Notes: generated from the letters alone by a model not told the origin. Positions 1-8,686 are shown, counted from the first letter of the stretch. The stretch: 35,836 bases of DNA from Acetobacterium sp. (GCF_030652775.1 NZ_JAUSPS010000031.1:1-35836); one strand, 5' to 3'. Translations and numbers: made by a program.

Positions 1-2
1 CT

Positions 3-857
3 GAACGATCCATTATCGCTTATGTTATTTCTTTTTTGTTTTTAATTGGGCTAGGTTCCATTGCGGTACTGATTCCCATCTCCTATTTTCTGGCCGGTAA
101 ATCGCTTCAGCCGATTAAAGATACCTTTGAGGATCAGAAGAAATTTATTGCCAATGCTTCCCATGAACTGCGAACCCCGCTGACGGTTATCCAAACCAAT
201 GTTGAGGTGCTGAAGCTCAAAGAAGATGAACAGATCAAAGATAATATGAAGTGGTTGAACAACATTGCCAGCGAAGGGGAAACCATGGCAAAACTCATCT
301 CCGAGTTATTGCTGCTGGCACAGGCCGAAAATCAGCGGCTGGCCATTGACAAGGAGCTTTTTGATTTATCCTCGATGTGTCAGCAAATGGTCGAACTGAT
401 GACCGAATTGGCCAATGAAAAAGAAATTGAGTTAAGTGAGAACATTTCACCGGGAATCCAATACCGGGGGGATGAAGAACGGTTGAAACAGGCAATTCGG
501 ATTTTAGTGGATAATGCCATTAAGTATACGCCAATGGGCGGAAAGGTTCAATTATGTCTGGTGCAGGGAAAAAGACACCTGGTTATCGAGGTTAAAGATA
601 CCGGAATCGGGCTCACCGAAGAAGATAAGGCAAAAGTTTTCAGTCGCTTTTATCGGGTTGACGATGCCAGAAACCGGGAAACCGGCGGCGTCGGGCTGGG
701 CTTGAATATTGCTGACTATATCGTCAAAAAACATAATGGCAAAATAAAAATTGACTCCATTCCCAACAAGGGGAGTACTTTTTCGATTGTTTTGCCAAAA
801 AGTAATCAAAAACCGGATTCGAAGAAAAATAATATCAAAGGGGATACCCTTCAATAA
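3..857 (+). CDS. Sensor histidine kinase, 5' end outside window
   Basis: Membrane sensor kinase of a two-component system that autophosphorylates on His and passes the phosphate to a response regulator, probably encoded upstream of the window. The reading frame is open from the left edge, so the start and any sensor domain are missing; the first TTG at 36 lies inside the last transmembrane helix and is not a credible start. In order: a hydrophobic helix (about the first 30 residues), a HisKA H-box ASHELRTPLT with the His codon at 162-164, then a HATPase_c domain with N-box DNAIKYTP, G1 box DTGIGL, F-box FSRFYRVDDARNRETGG and G2 box GVGLGL. All catalytic boxes are intact. The last residues are a basic hydrophilic tail. 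Stimulus unknown. Confidence 0.93.
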   Translation, partial: ERSIIAYVISFLFLIGLGSIAVLIPISYFLAGKSLQPIKDTFEDQKKFIANASHELRTPLTVIQTNVEVLKLKEDEQIKDNMKWLNNIASEGETMAKLISELLLLAQAENQRLAIDKELFDLSSMCQQMVELMTELANEKEIELSENISPGIQYRGDEERLKQAIRILVDNAIKYTPMGGKVQLCLVQGKRHLVIEVKDTGIGLTEEDKAKVFSRFYRVDDARNRETGGVGLGLNIADYIVKKHNGKIKIDSIPNKGSTFSIVLPKSNQKPDSKKNNIKGDTLQ

Positions 858-882
858 ATAATTAATAAACATAACCAGTAAC

Positions 883-966
883 AAAAGTTCAATTTCTTTG
901 TTGGTGTTGAGATCGCCCCAGATTTTCGGGATTATCTTAAAAAAGAAAGAAATTGGACTTTTTTTC
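883..966 (+). terminator. Long-stem hairpin with U-run after the kinase gene
   Basis: Arm 883-899 (AAAAGTTCAATTTCTTT) pairs with 946-962 over 17 positions with a single G-U, followed by T residues to 965. The 46-nt loop can fold a second helix (GAGAT at 909-913 with ATCTT at 934-938). It fits a terminator for the kinase operon, although the loop is unusually large for a simple intrinsic terminator. Confidence 0.6.
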
Positions 967-1012
967 GATTATAATAGAATCAGCAAATAATTTATAATGA
1001 AAAGGAATAAAT

Positions 1013-1477
1013 ATGAATATTGTATTATATCAACCAGAAATTCCCCAAAATACCGGAAACATTGCCAGAACCTGTGCATTGACAGAGACGAATCTTCATC
1101 TGATTAAACCGCTGGGCTTTTCATTGGATGAAAAACATTTAAAGCGGGCCGGCCTCGATTATTGGGAGCTCGTTAATGTGAGTGTCTACGATTCATTTGA
1201 TCAGTTCCTGGAAAAGAATCCCGAGGCAAAACTGTATATTCTGACAACTAAAGCCACTAAGTTTTATCATCAGATTGACTATGATCAAAATGCGTTTTTG
1301 ATGTTTGGAAAGGAAACCGCCGGAATTCCTCCGGAAATTCATGAGGCTCATCCCGATAACCGGTTTCGCATCCCGATGAGAAATCATGAAAAGGCCCGCT
1401 CCCTGAACCTTTCGAATGCTGTTAACATTGTCTTATACGAAGCGCTGCGACAACACGAATTTCAGGGATTGATTTAG
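1013..1477 (+). CDS. trmL: tRNA (cytidine(34)-2'-O)-methyltransferase
   Basis: SPOUT-class RNA methyltransferase that methylates the ribose 2'-OH of the wobble nucleotide (C34/U34) in tRNA-Leu isoacceptors, using S-adenosylmethionine. The 154-residue length is the single-domain length usual for TrmL (YibK/CspR). Visible family signatures are the N-terminal IVLYQPEIPQNTGNIAR, then HLIKPLGF, and the C-terminal knot segments MFGKETAGIPPEI and SLNLSNAVNIVLYEALRQ that form the SAM-binding trefoil. ATG start is preceded by AAAGGAAT. A TATAAT at 970-975 could serve as its -10 box, but no convincing -35 was found. It stands alone between the kinase terminator and the next promoter. Confidence 0.95.
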   Translation: MNIVLYQPEIPQNTGNIARTCALTETNLHLIKPLGFSLDEKHLKRAGLDYWELVNVSVYDSFDQFLEKNPEAKLYILTTKATKFYHQIDYDQNAFLMFGKETAGIPPEIHEAHPDNRFRIPMRNHEKARSLNLSNAVNIVLYEALRQHEFQGLI

Positions 1478-1543
1478 TATGAAAATTCATGAAAATTTCA
1501 TGAAAATAGCTGAAAATTACATTACTTTACCATAACAGTGTGT

Positions 1544-1549
1544 TATAAT
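1544..1549 (+). promoter_or_regulatory. Extended -10 promoter
   Basis: TGTTATAAT at 1541-1549 is a perfect TATAAT with an upstream TGn; the -35 region is weak. Expected transcription start is near 1556, which makes the TTG at 1558 nearly leaderless and favours the ATG at 1579 as the start of the next gene. Confidence 0.6.
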
Positions 1550-1578
1550 TAATTCAATTGAAATTAGGATGGTACACA

Positions 1579-2679
1579 ATGGATCAAGCAGGAAGTAAAG
1601 AAAAGTTTTGGAAATCAGAATTTTGGAAAAAATATTCGAGCTATTTGTTCTTTGTTTTTCTGATCAGCGCAACGGCGATTGTGATCTTAACCCAAGTTGA
1701 TCCGGAAACCTTTTTAAGAACAATTAAACAGGCCAATGGTTATTTTCTGATCCTTGGAATTGGCTGTGTTTTTAGCTATTGGATATTGGAAGCCTATATG
1801 CTGTTAAAGCTGATGCGGCGGGATAATCCCAGTGAGACCTTTCATTTTGCCTGGACCGTGACAATGATCGGTCAGTATTATAATTTAATCACTCCCAGTG
1901 CCACCGGAGGGCAGCCCCTGCAGCTCTATGAAATGTCCAGAAAAAAGTATGGATTTGGTTCGGGTACGGCAGTGCTGGTTCAAAAATATGCATTGTATCA
2001 AGTGACGGTTACATTTCTGGCTATCATTGCCACAATACTCAGTATCACAACATTGCATCAGAGTTTGGATGCGGCCAAATGGCTGATTGCGATTGGTTTA
2101 ATTGTGAATATTGCCGGGGTTGTGCTGATATTTATTCTAGCCTTTAATGCCAATGCGGCAAAAGGAATTATGATGGCCTGCGTCGGGCTTTTATTAAAGC
2201 TTCGTATTTTAAAAAATGCGGAAAAATATGTTGAAAAGGTCAATCACTTTATCAAAGAATATCAGCTCGCCATTGATGCGTTAAAAAGCCATAAAATGCA
2301 GACTGCAAAATTGTTTGCTGTTTCCATTTTACAGATCCTGATATTTTACTCAGTTAATTATTGTGTGTATCGTTCATTGGGTTTAAATGAAACAAATGCC
2401 TTCACCATCATTTCGCTTCAGGCGATTCTTTATGTGGCGGTGGCCTTTGTACCCACACCGGGAGCCGCCGGAGGCGCCGAAGCAGGATTTTTGCTTTTGT
2501 TTGGACCGATTTACGGATCTGGCAATGCAGTGGTGGCGATGATACTCTGGCGTCTGATTACCTTTTATTTTGTTATTCTGTTTGGCGGAATCTATCTTTC
2601 CATCCACTCCATCAGAGTTGGAAAAGATAAAGCGAAGCAAATTGAAAAAGAGTGTGATAATCAAGTTGATAATCTATAG
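1579..2679 (+). CDS. Flippase-like membrane protein (LPG synthase TM-domain / YbhN family)
   Basis: Polytopic membrane protein of the family named for the transmembrane half of lysylphosphatidylglycerol synthase (MprF N-terminal domain, UPF0104/YbhN, AglD-like). Members are thought to flip or handle lipid-linked substrates; the soluble lysyl-transferase domain of MprF is absent here. About eight hydrophobic segments span the 366 residues, with the family-typical loops NLITPSATGGQPLQLY and VPTPGAAGGAEAGF. The start is the ATG with AGGATGG seven bases upstream rather than the TTG at 1558. It ends 26 bases before the fumarase alpha gene with no terminator visible, so co-transcription is possible though no functional link is obvious. 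The actual substrate cannot be read from sequence. Confidence 0.85.
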   Translation: MDQAGSKEKFWKSEFWKKYSSYLFFVFLISATAIVILTQVDPETFLRTIKQANGYFLILGIGCVFSYWILEAYMLLKLMRRDNPSETFHFAWTVTMIGQYYNLITPSATGGQPLQLYEMSRKKYGFGSGTAVLVQKYALYQVTVTFLAIIATILSITTLHQSLDAAKWLIAIGLIVNIAGVVLIFILAFNANAAKGIMMACVGLLLKLRILKNAEKYVEKVNHFIKEYQLAIDALKSHKMQTAKLFAVSILQILIFYSVNYCVYRSLGLNETNAFTIISLQAILYVAVAFVPTPGAAGGAEAGFLLLFGPIYGSGNAVVAMILWRLITFYFVILFGGIYLSIHSIRVGKDKAKQIEKECDNQVDNL

Positions 2680-2705
2680 AAAAGATAAAAAATAAGGAGA
2701 GTGCA

Positions 2706-3548
2706 GTGAAAAAAATTGGAATTCAGCAGATTATCGATCATGTTGCAGAAATGTGTATTGAAGCCAATACATTTTTATCAGAAGATATGATGGAAGGACT
2801 GCATCGGGCAAAGGGGTCAGAGGAATCAGAAAATGGCAAAGAGATTCTAGAAACCATGCTCTGTAATTTTGAAGTAGCTGAAAATAAAAATATCCCCATT
2901 TGCCAGGATACTGGCATGGTTGTTATGTTTGTATCTTTTGGGCAGGATCTGACCATTGCCGGGGGAAGTCTTGAAGAGGCTCTTCAGGCCGGGGTTGCTA
3001 AAGGATATGAGCAAGGCTATTTGCGGAAATCGGTCGTTGCCGACCCTTTTATCCGAACAAATACTGGGAATAATACTCCGGCAGTGATTCATTATCAAGT
3101 TGTTCCTGGTGACGGATTAAAAATAAAAATCTTACCCAAGGGCTTTGGTAGCGAAAACACCAGCGCTCTGAAAATGCTGAAACCATCAGATGGTATGGCC
3201 GGCGTTAAAGAGTTTGTGCTCCAGACGGTGGAAACTGGCAGTCCCAATGCTTGTGCACCGATAGTAGTTGGCGTTGGGGTCGGCGGCACCATGGAAAAAG
3301 CCGCCATCATGGCAAAGGAAGCCCTAAGCCGGCCATTAGGGAAACATAATCCGCTGGAACATATTGAAGCCCTGGAAGATTATCTTTTAGAAGCCAGCAA
3401 TGCCTTGGGCATCGGGCCGATGGGACTTGGTGGGATCAACACCGTGCTGGGCGTCAATGTGGAAGTCTTTCCGACTCATATAGCAGGGTTGCCGGTGGCG
3501 GTTAATATATCCTGTTACGTTAATCGACATGTGGAAAGGGAATTATAA
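2706..3548 (+). CDS. Fumarate hydratase class I, alpha subunit
   Basis: N-terminal (alpha) subunit of the two-subunit, oxygen-sensitive [4Fe-4S] fumarase / tartrate dehydratase family, interconverting fumarate and L-malate in the cytoplasm. The three expected cluster cysteines are present: C66 in PICQDTGMVV, C183 in NACAPIVVGVGVGG and C270 in AVNISCYVNRH. The glycine-rich LGIGPMGLGG segment is also conserved. Length 280 is standard. The GTG start follows AAGGAGA at a good distance. The beta subunit begins two bases after the stop, as usual for this pair. L-tartrate dehydratase is the main alternative; the neighbouring aminotransferase favours a dicarboxylate role around fumarate/malate, but that is inference. 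Confidence 0.93.
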   Translation: MKKIGIQQIIDHVAEMCIEANTFLSEDMMEGLHRAKGSEESENGKEILETMLCNFEVAENKNIPICQDTGMVVMFVSFGQDLTIAGGSLEEALQAGVAKGYEQGYLRKSVVADPFIRTNTGNNTPAVIHYQVVPGDGLKIKILPKGFGSENTSALKMLKPSDGMAGVKEFVLQTVETGSPNACAPIVVGVGVGGTMEKAAIMAKEALSRPLGKHNPLEHIEALEDYLLEASNALGIGPMGLGGINTVLGVNVEVFPTHIAGLPVAVNISCYVNRHVEREL

Positions 3549-3549
3549 A

Positions 3550-4113
3550 ATGGCTGTTGTTGAGATCAAAACACCGATTAAAAAAAAGGAACGCAAGAAA
3601 TTAAGAGCCGGCGACCATGTGCGGATTTCCGGGATCATTTATACAGCCCGGGATGCGGCGCACAAGCGGATGATGGAGGCGCTGGAAAAAGGACTACCTT
3701 TACCAATGGATTTTACCGATGAAATTATTTATTATGTGGGTCCCTGTCCGGCGAAACCCGGCGAAATTATTGGCTCAGCCGGACCAACCACCAGCGGCCG
3801 GATGGATATTTACACCCCGGAACTTCTGGATCGCGGGCTGGGTGGTATGATTGGCAAGGGAAATCGAAGCGAGCGGGTTATCAATAGCATGATGAGCAAT
3901 GATGCAGTTTATTTTGCCTGTGTCGGTGGCGCTGGGGCGCTATTGCAAGACTGTATCAAATCGGTTGAAATCATCGCCTATGAAGATCTGGGAACCGAAG
4001 CGATCCGAAAAATTGAAGTTGAAGATTTTCCGGCGATTGTCGTTATTGATACCCTGGGGAACAATTTATATGAAACTGAAAGAAAAAAATACACAAATAA
4101 ACTATGGATTTAG
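3550..4113 (+). CDS. Fumarate hydratase class I, beta subunit
   Basis: C-terminal (beta) partner of the fumarase alpha subunit, supplying the swivel-domain half of the active site. Family signatures: KLRAGDHVRISGIIYTARDAAH near residues 20-40, IYYVGPCPAKPGEIIGSAGP near residues 60-80, and the PTTSGRMD substrate-binding stretch, followed by MIGKGNRS. Length 187 is normal. The ATG at 3550 is chosen over the in-frame ATG at 3529 because the latter lies inside the alpha gene, while GGAAAGGGA sits about eight bases before 3550. The stop overlaps a possible earlier start (4104) of the aminotransferase, so translation is probably coupled along this operon. Confidence 0.93.
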   Translation: MAVVEIKTPIKKKERKKLRAGDHVRISGIIYTARDAAHKRMMEALEKGLPLPMDFTDEIIYYVGPCPAKPGEIIGSAGPTTSGRMDIYTPELLDRGLGGMIGKGNRSERVINSMMSNDAVYFACVGGAGALLQDCIKSVEIIAYEDLGTEAIRKIEVEDFPAIVVIDTLGNNLYETERKKYTNKLWI

Positions 4114-4124
4114 TGGGAGGAAAG

Positions 4125-5381
4125 ATGAAAAAAGCGGAAATGGTTATTGAAACGTCGTTAAGAGAGGGTGGTACTGACCCGATCTTCAGAATTGCTGGAG
4201 AAGCAGCAAATCGTACCAAAGAATTGGGACCGGAGGCCGTCATTAATTCAACCATCGGAGCCCTGATGGATGACAATGGCGAATTAGTGACATTCAAATC
4301 AGTCTATGATACATTAAAAGGTTTGCCGAATAATCTGATTGCTGATTACTCAGGACTGGCTGGTCAGCCGGATTTTTTAGAGAAGATCATTGAAGCCTGT
4401 TTTAAAGACTGCAAACCGGAAGGTCATATCCGGGCGGTGGCAACCCCAGGCGGAACCGGTGCGGTGCGCCATTCTTTTTGCAATTACACCCAGCTGGGCG
4501 ATACGATTTTATTAACCGACTGGTATTGGGCAGCCTATGCTACCATTGCTGATGAAAACCACAGAAAGATCACAACCTTCCCACTCTATAATGAAAAGGG
4601 TGGATTCAATCTAGAAGGCTGGAAAAAAAGCATCCTGGAGCTGCTGGAAAAACAGAAACGGGTTTTAACCGTTCTCAATACACCAGCTCATAACCCCACC
4701 GGTTATACCATTTCACTAGCAGAATGGGAAGCGATTAAGACCTTTGTAACAGAAACGGCCAAAGCCCAGCCTGAGTCTAAAATTATTCTGCTGGTAGATC
4801 TGGCCTACATCGATTTTGCCGGAGAAGGTGATGAAGCCCGTCAGTTTATGAAAATGCTGACCGGGATGCCCGATAATGTCCTCACCCTCTATGCATTTAG
4901 TTGTTCAAAGGGTTATACCATGTACGGACTGAGAAACGGCGCCATTCTTTGTGTGGCACCTACCGCAGAAATTGCCAGTGAATTTGCCAATGCCTGCACC
5001 TATTCCAACCGTGGCAACTGGTCAAACGGCACCCGGGGAGCCATGGAAACGATCACTAAAATTTTCAGTAATGATGAATTGTATAACCAGGCGATGGCCG
5101 AACAGAGCTTCTACAAAAGTGTCTTAAGGCGCCGAGCTGCTGCCTTTGTCGAAGAAGCCCAAAAAATAGGCCTGGAAATGGTTACCTATTGCGATGGATT
5201 CTTTATCAGTATCCCCTGTGATAAACCAAAAGAAGTCAGCAGTCTTTTAATGGAAAAACACACATTTGTTGTCGCATTGGGAAAAGGCCTTCGTTTTGCA
5301 CCCTGCGCCGTATCAGAAGAAAAATGCCGCCGTTCACCCCAGTTAATCCTGGATGCCATCAAAGATGTGGAAGGCTGTTAA
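4125..5381 (+). CDS. PLP-dependent aminotransferase, class I (aspartate/aromatic type)
   Basis: Fold-type I aminotransferase, 418 residues. The PLP Schiff-base lysine is K262 in FSCSKGYTMYGLRNG, whose pattern S..K...YG.R.G resembles subgroup Ia aspartate/aromatic aminotransferases. Other landmarks are ATPGGTGAVRHSF (phosphate-binding loop), TPAHNPTGY (Asn contact to the PLP ring) and LVDLAYIDFA (Asp to pyridine N). ATG 4125 with GGGAGG four bases upstream is preferred to the in-frame ATG at 4104, which lies within the fumarase beta gene. Position directly after fumarase suggests an amino donor linked to C4-dicarboxylates (aspartate/oxaloacetate), but substrate specificity cannot be settled from these motifs. 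Confidence 0.9.
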   Translation: MKKAEMVIETSLREGGTDPIFRIAGEAANRTKELGPEAVINSTIGALMDDNGELVTFKSVYDTLKGLPNNLIADYSGLAGQPDFLEKIIEACFKDCKPEGHIRAVATPGGTGAVRHSFCNYTQLGDTILLTDWYWAAYATIADENHRKITTFPLYNEKGGFNLEGWKKSILELLEKQKRVLTVLNTPAHNPTGYTISLAEWEAIKTFVTETAKAQPESKIILLVDLAYIDFAGEGDEARQFMKMLTGMPDNVLTLYAFSCSKGYTMYGLRNGAILCVAPTAEIASEFANACTYSNRGNWSNGTRGAMETITKIFSNDELYNQAMAEQSFYKSVLRRRAAAFVEEAQKIGLEMVTYCDGFFISIPCDKPKEVSSLLMEKHTFVVALGKGLRFAPCAVSEEKCRRSPQLILDAIKDVEGC

Positions 5382-5425
5382 TAATTGACTGGTACTATTG
5401 TTTATGAAATTTGAAAGGTGAAGAG

Positions 5426-6439
5426 ATGAGAGTAAAAATCGTAGATGTTGCCAAAGAAGCGAATGTTTCTGTTGCAACAGTATCCCGAGTTGTCAATAAT
5501 ATTCCGTTAGTAAACGAAGAAACAAAAGAACGAGTATTGGAAGCCATCAAAAAAACCGGCTACAAACCCAATGCCATTGCCAGAAGTCTGAAAATTCAAA
5601 AAACCAATACCATGGGGATTATGATCCCCGATATTACGAATCCCTATTATACCGAGATCGTTCGTGGTGCCGAAGATGTCTGTGGCATTTACCATTATAA
5701 TATCATTTTGAGTAATACTGATTTTGATCCAGAAAAAGAAAAAAAATCGCTGAATGTTCTGGTCGAAAAACAATGTGATGGGATCATCTATGTCGGCAAA
5801 GATCTTAGTGCTGAAATGCAGGCCGAACTGATCGATGCTCCCAGCGAAGTCGTTTTAGGCTGTATTCCCGATGATAGCGGATTTCTCAGCGGCGTTTTGA
5901 TTAATAATGAAGTGGCGGCCTACGAGTTGGCTACTGAACTGATAAAATTGGGGCATAAAAAATTCATGCTGTTTTTTGATGAATTGGAAGAAGGCTATAT
6001 TTATCAGGAAAGAAAAAAGGGTTTTATCAAAGCCTTTGAAGAAAACAACATTGAGTTTGATGACAGCCGTATCCTGAGAGAAAAGCTGAGCCTTTCCGGC
6101 GGTTACACGATGATGCAGGAAGCCATTAATACAGGAGTCGATTTTACCTGCGTTTTCTGTTTTAATGACCAGACTGCTCTGGGGGCGATTCGCTGCGCCG
6201 AAGAGATGGGCAAGAAAATTCCCGAAGACATCAGTATCTGCGGCTTTAATAATTTCTGGATTGCCGAATGGACCAGACCGCAGATTACCACGGTTGCCCA
6301 GCCGATGTATGACATCGGAGCGATTGCCATGCGAATGCTGATCAAACTATGCGAAAAAGACGGAGACCGAACCGTGAAAAATGTTTATGTGCCCCATGAG
6401 GTTCATATTCGGGCTTCGGTTAATGAGATCAAGAAATAA
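5426..6439 (+). CDS. LacI-family transcriptional regulator
   Basis: DNA-binding repressor or activator, 337 residues. The N-terminal helix-turn-helix is textbook: VKIVDVAKEANVSVATVSRV, followed by the hinge KPNAIARSLK. The rest is a periplasmic-binding-protein-like sensor (MGIMIPDITNPYY, then CVFCFNDQTALGAIR and ISICGFNN). ATG 5426 with AGGTG five bases upstream is preferred over the TTG at 5411. It follows the aminotransferase by 44 bases on the same strand and is followed by a strong terminator, so it probably closes the fumarase-aminotransferase operon and may regulate it. The effector is unknown; LacI proteins usually bind sugars or nucleosides, which would be an unexpected partner for these genes. 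Confidence 0.92.
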   Translation: MRVKIVDVAKEANVSVATVSRVVNNIPLVNEETKERVLEAIKKTGYKPNAIARSLKIQKTNTMGIMIPDITNPYYTEIVRGAEDVCGIYHYNIILSNTDFDPEKEKKSLNVLVEKQCDGIIYVGKDLSAEMQAELIDAPSEVVLGCIPDDSGFLSGVLINNEVAAYELATELIKLGHKKFMLFFDELEEGYIYQERKKGFIKAFEENNIEFDDSRILREKLSLSGGYTMMQEAINTGVDFTCVFCFNDQTALGAIRCAEEMGKKIPEDISICGFNNFWIAEWTRPQITTVAQPMYDIGAIAMRMLIKLCEKDGDRTVKNVYVPHEVHIRASVNEIKK

Positions 6440-6494
6440 CAAGAGTTTTATGAAATCTAAGCTTACATTACTATCAGCTAAGAGGCATTAGGAT

Positions 6495-6543
6495 AACTGG
6501 TCAGCGTGATTGATTTAGATCATACTGCGTAGACCAGTTTTTT
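6495..6543 (+). terminator. Intrinsic terminator after the LacI gene
   Basis: AACTGGTC (6495-6502) pairs with GACCAGTT (6532-6539), with a second helix inside (about GTGATT with AATCAC-like bases around GATCATAC), and the stem runs into TTTTT at 6539-6543. Confidence 0.85.
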
Positions 6544-6570
6544 CTGTTGAGCCTGAAGAAAGGAAGTTCA

Positions 6571-7737
6571 TTGGAATCAAATATTACACGGCTTAATTAT
6601 AATGGCAAAGAAATTATTCTAATTGGTACGGCTCATGTTTCCAAAAACAGTGTGGATGAAGTCCGGGAAACCATGAAAAAGGAGCAGCCCGATTCTATCT
6701 GTATCGAACTGGATCAACAGCGTTACGAAGCAATCAACCAAAAAGACAAATGGTCCAATACCGACCTGGTGCAAATCATCAAAAGCAAACGAGCCGGTTT
6801 TATGTTTGTTAATATTCTGCTGTCCAACTATCAGCGAAAGCTGGCCGAACAGTTCGGCATCGAATCCGGTCAGGAAATGATGGAAGGGATCGCCTGTGCC
6901 AAAGAGTACGGTGCACAACTGGTATTGGCTGATCGTAGCATCCAGATTACCTTCAACCGGATCTGGCGGGGATGCAGTTTATGGGAAAAGGTTAAGGTGC
7001 TTTTTTCAATTATCCTCAGTGTGGTGGATGACGAAGAAATTAGCGAAGAAGATCTGGAAAATCTGAAATCCGATGATATGCTGACAGCTGCTCTTTCTGA
7101 GATGGGATCGGCTTTCAAAGGCGTCAAAAAGTATCTGGTCGATGAACGGGATCAATACCTGGCCTATAAAATAAAGAATGCCCCAGGAAATACGGTTGTA
7201 GCCGTTCTTGGTGCCGCCCATGTGCCGGGGATCAAGGAAGAAATATACAAAGAACAGAATATTGCAGAGTTGGAGGTCGTTCCTCCTAAATCCAATGTCG
7301 GTAAGGTGATCGGCTGGATGATCCCGATCATTTTGCTGGCGTTGATCGTGGTGACCTTTATTGCAAACCCCAGTTCCGGTTGGGAGCAGGCAAAAACCTG
7401 GATCCTCTGGAATGGTGCCTTATCAGCGTTAGGAACCTTAATTGCCGGAGGACATGTAATCTCAGTGCTGACTGCATTTATTGCGGCACCGATTACGTCG
7501 TTAAATCCGTTGCTGGCGGCAGGTTGGTTTGCAGGCATGACCGAGGCGCATTTTCGAAAGCCTAAGGTAGAAGATTTCGAATCGCTCCCCAAAGATCTCG
7601 GCAGCATCAAAGGCCTCTGGCGAAATAAGGTCACTAAGGTACTGATGGTGGTGGTTTTCGCAAACTTGGGAAGCGTATTGGGAACCTGGTTGGGCGGACT
7701 TAATATCATCGGAATTTTCATCAATACTTTTTCATAA
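6571..7737 (+). CDS. TraB-family protein with C-terminal membrane domain
   Basis: Member of the TraB/PrgY/GumN superfamily, related by fold to Tiki-type and erythromycin-esterase-like putative metalloproteases; TraB/PrgY in enterococcal plasmids shuts off the cell's own sex pheromone. Family landmarks: LIGTAHVSKNSVDEV near the N-terminus, CIELDQQRYEAI, the central ADRSIQITFNRIWRG, and VAVLGAAHVPGI near residue 220. From about residue 245 there are around four hydrophobic segments, the long architecture found in bacterial and archaeal chromosomal members. I choose TTG 6571, since AAAGGAAG lies six bases before it; the TTG at 6547 has no Shine-Dalgarno sequence. It sits alone between a terminator and the next promoter. 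Substrate unknown. Confidence 0.88.
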   Translation: MESNITRLNYNGKEIILIGTAHVSKNSVDEVRETMKKEQPDSICIELDQQRYEAINQKDKWSNTDLVQIIKSKRAGFMFVNILLSNYQRKLAEQFGIESGQEMMEGIACAKEYGAQLVLADRSIQITFNRIWRGCSLWEKVKVLFSIILSVVDDEEISEEDLENLKSDDMLTAALSEMGSAFKGVKKYLVDERDQYLAYKIKNAPGNTVVAVLGAAHVPGIKEEIYKEQNIAELEVVPPKSNVGKVIGWMIPIILLALIVVTFIANPSSGWEQAKTWILWNGALSALGTLIAGGHVISVLTAFIAAPITSLNPLLAAGWFAGMTEAHFRKPKVEDFESLPKDLGSIKGLWRNKVTKVLMVVVFANLGSVLGTWLGGLNIIGIFINTFS

Positions 7738-7793
7738 TAAGTGAATAAAGCTTCTCAAAGATCGTTTAAATATGCATCGGGTTTTAAAAAAAC

Positions 7794-7822
7794 TTGTTAA
7801 TGTTTGTAAAATAATATATAAT
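7794..7822 (+). promoter_or_regulatory. Sigma-A-type promoter of the amino acid ABC operon
   Basis: TTGTTA at 7794-7799, a 17-base spacer and a perfect TATAAT at 7817-7822. Expected start near 7830, giving a leader of about 25 nt before the ribosome site GAAAGGAGAAG and the ATG at 7856. Confidence 0.8.
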
Positions 7823-7855
7823 TAACAACATTAGGAATTTAGAAAGGAGAAGACT

Positions 7856-8686
7856 ATGAAAAGAAAATTATTAGGTCTATCACTGGTCGTTTTATTGTTA
7901 TCGGCACTTGTTCTGACAGGCTGTTCCACCGGAGGATCCAAAACATCAGAAGATGCTTTAGCGGATGGGGTGTTAAGTGTCGGCGTAGATGATACCTACC
8001 TCCCAATGGAATTCAGAGATGATCAGAATGAATTAGTTGGTTTTGACATTGACTTTGCCAATGCCTTAGCAAAAGAATTAGGCGTAAAAGTGGAATTTCA
8101 GACAGTTGCCTGGGATGGTATTTTCAATGGCTTAAATGCTAAACAATATGATGCCATCATTTCCAGCACCAGCATTACCCCAGAACGTCAACAAGGTTTC
8201 AGCATGAGTGATCCTTACGTTGCCAATGGGATTGTCATTGTATCGAGAAAAGATGCAACACCGGTTAAAACGTTTAAAGAACTTGAAGGAAAAACGCTGG
8301 GTGCTCAAATTGAAACCACGGCAGATATCGCAGCAGAAAAATTAAAAGTTGATGAAGGCATCAATGTCGAAATCAAGAAATTTGACGGCATGTTAGATGC
8401 ATTCGCAGCACTTCAGGGAAAACAAATCGACAATGTCATTACCGATGTTGGGGTAGCAATGTACTATGTTGCCCAAAATCCTGATCTGTATGTTGTTAGT
8501 TCAGATGTCTTAACCAATGAACCGATTGGAATAACTTCTCGCTTAGCTGATACTGGAACAACTGAAAAGTTAAATGAAGCCATTAAAGCGTTACAGGAAA
8601 GCGGTAAAATGACAGAAATTTCGATGAAGTGGTTTGGCGAGGATATGACAAAAGATATCGATACTAAACTGATTGTCATTGAATAG
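7856..8686 (+). CDS. Amino acid ABC transporter, substrate-binding lipoprotein
   Basis: Extracytoplasmic receptor of a polar amino acid uptake system (solute-binding family 3). The N-terminus is a lipoprotein signal peptide with lipobox LTGC at residues 20-23, so the mature protein is anchored by its Cys to the outer face of the membrane. The family 3 signature follows: LSVGVDDTYLPMEFRDDQNE, then VGFDIDFANALAKELG and the SSTSITPERQQGFSMSDPY stretch. Length 276 is normal. The ribosome site AGAAAGGAG is excellent. It begins a transporter operon with permease and ATPase downstream, but is separated from them by 325 bases containing a strong hairpin. The exact amino acid is not determinable. Confidence 0.94.
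   Translation: MKRKLLGLSLVVLLLSALVLTGCSTGGSKTSEDALADGVLSVGVDDTYLPMEFRDDQNELVGFDIDFANALAKELGVKVEFQTVAWDGIFNGLNAKQYDAIISSTSITPERQQGFSMSDPYVANGIVIVSRKDATPVKTFKELEGKTLGAQIETTADIAAEKLKVDEGINVEIKKFDGMLDAFAALQGKQIDNVITDVGVAMYYVAQNPDLYVVSSDVLTNEPIGITSRLADTGTTEKLNEAIKALQESGKMTEISMKWFGEDMTKDIDTKLIVIE

Noticed and set aside
1558..1578. TTG start for the flippase-like gene
   Set aside because: It falls at the expected transcription start; the ATG at 1579 has AGGATGG upstream.
7164..7724. 186-codon minus-strand open frame within the TraB gene
   Set aside because: Antisense shadow of the membrane domain; no ribosome site and no family pattern.
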